64,000 bases of DNA from Macellibacteroides fermentans (lineage in GTDB: Bacteria > Bacteroidota > Bacteroidia > Bacteroidales > Tannerellaceae), in contig NZ_JACCCY010000003.1 in assembly GCF_013409575.1 (NCBI RefSeq), forward strand, positions 705,001 through 769,000, given 5' to 3'. Position 1 is the stretch's first letter. Each line of letters starts with the position of its first letter. A program made the position numbers and the translations under genes. The notes under the pieces are model-generated. The model did no database searches. It was given only the letters and a program-made list of their open reading frames with translations, and was not told where the DNA came from. Below, piece after piece: positions 63,386 to 64,000 of the stretch.

Positions 63386-64000
63386 ATGTACTTTTGTCCA
63401 AAGAAACAGAATAATTTTCAATATATCTTGAAAGAAAAGAATACATTTCAGCATTTGAGCCATTCCGTAAACATAGAACCGGTTTCTGACGGGTTGAAAA
63501 GGGAGTTGCAGATTACATCAGATGGCAGTCATACGTTGTACATGCCCGATATGGACGAGCATTATCATTCGGTGAACGGAGCTATTCAAGAGTCGGAACA
63601 TGTATTTATTGAAGCCGGCCTCCACCGGTTACCCAAAAAGGAGGTCAGGGTATTGGAAATTGGGTTCGGAACAGGCCTTAATGCCTTCCTTACGCTTCTG
63701 GATAGTAGGCAAGCCGATCGGCATATTACCTATTATTCGATGGAGCTTTATCCGCTGGATATCGTATTGGTCCAAAATCTTAATTACGGAAAAGTGTTGT
63801 GTGCCCGGGAAGAAGACCTGTTTATGGCGCTTCATGAAGCGCCCTGGAACCAGTCGGCGTCGATCACGCCCAATTTTACGCTGCATAAAATGAAAGGAGA
63901 CTGCAACCAGGCAGAGCTTCCCAACGAAATAGACCTTGTATATTTTGATGCTTTCGCTCCGGATAAACAACCCGAAATGTGGAATCAGGAACTATTCAAT
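63386..64000 (+). CDS. mnmD: tRNA (mnm5s2U34) methyltransferase MnmD, 3' end outside window
   Basis: About 205 residues are visible and the frame is still open at the window edge. The conserved part begins LKRELQITSDGSHTLYMPDMDEHYHSVNGAIQESEHVFI. The SAM-binding motif is VLEIGFGTGLNAFL and the DxFAP motif is VYFDAFAPDKQPEMW, as in the MnmC methyltransferase domain. It completes the mnm5 modification at the wobble position of some tRNAs. The oxidase half found in enteric MnmC cannot be excluded past the edge. Start uncertain: ATG 63386, or TTG 63494 just before the conserved region. Confidence 0.85.
   Translation, partial: MYFCPKKQNNFQYILKEKNTFQHLSHSVNIEPVSDGLKRELQITSDGSHTLYMPDMDEHYHSVNGAIQESEHVFIEAGLHRLPKKEVRVLEIGFGTGLNAFLTLLDSRQADRHITYYSMELYPLDIVLVQNLNYGKVLCAREEDLFMALHEAPWNQSASITPNFTLHKMKGDCNQAELPNEIDLVYFDAFAPDKQPEMWNQELFN

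Overview
This window comes from a member of the Bacteroidales (Bacteroidota). Three things support this: SusC/SusD outer-membrane pairs with ECF sigma/FecR control, gene blocks typical of that order (acpP-fabF-rnc-pfkA, a korA with fused gamma and alpha domains, a large DUF2723 protein), and promoters of the phylum type, with a -7 box TAnnTTTG upstream of many genes. The gut/oral Tannerellaceae-Porphyromonadaceae group (Parabacteroides-like) is plausible, but the genus is a guess.

Layout. 1-4559: end of a SusC-like receptor and its SusD partner. 4623-14680: housekeeping and stress genes, namely an S41 peptidase lipoprotein, nadB, rubrerythrin, a SulP transporter, an arsR-arsC-acr3 arsenic operon and metG. 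15019-24090: an AT-rich accessory block on the minus strand (ECF sigma, FecR anti-sigma, STN-type SusC, SusD, endonuclease/exonuclease/phosphatase-fold lipoprotein). An IS982-like element sits 10 bp in front of the sigma factor gene. 24261-26933: yifB/comM and a TlpA-like thioredoxin lipoprotein. 27080-30600: four tandem copies of a ~308-bp unit, each apparently holding a ~93-nt structured RNA on the minus strand with its own -7 box and terminator. Between copies 2 and 3 sits an IS982 element that is itself broken by an IS4 element. 31182-42204: GH20 hexosaminidase, S37-type peptidase, queG, polysaccharide deacetylase, DUF2723 membrane protein, a two-domain DUF1080 protein and a GH31 enzyme. 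42424-48909: central metabolism (pckA, korAB, an alanine dehydrogenase-family enzyme, aroK). 49112-64000: RNase HI, two glycosyltransferases (one fused to a kinase-like domain), pdxB, purN, acpP-fabF-rnc, pfkA, a GH3-family protein, a PAP2 phosphatase, bacteriohemerythrin, a TonB-dependent receptor and the start of mnmD.

How the genes work together. The sigma/FecR/SusC/SusD set is a complete trans-envelope signalling and uptake module. Its substrate is unknown, because the only enzyme beside it is an EEP-fold lipoprotein. The arsenic operon carries a dyad that frames its own -7 box exactly. The most unusual feature is the tandem RNA array, whose copies differ by paired, structure-preserving changes. 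No tRNA, rRNA or CRISPR array was seen. All functions are read from sequence motifs alone; no database search was possible.
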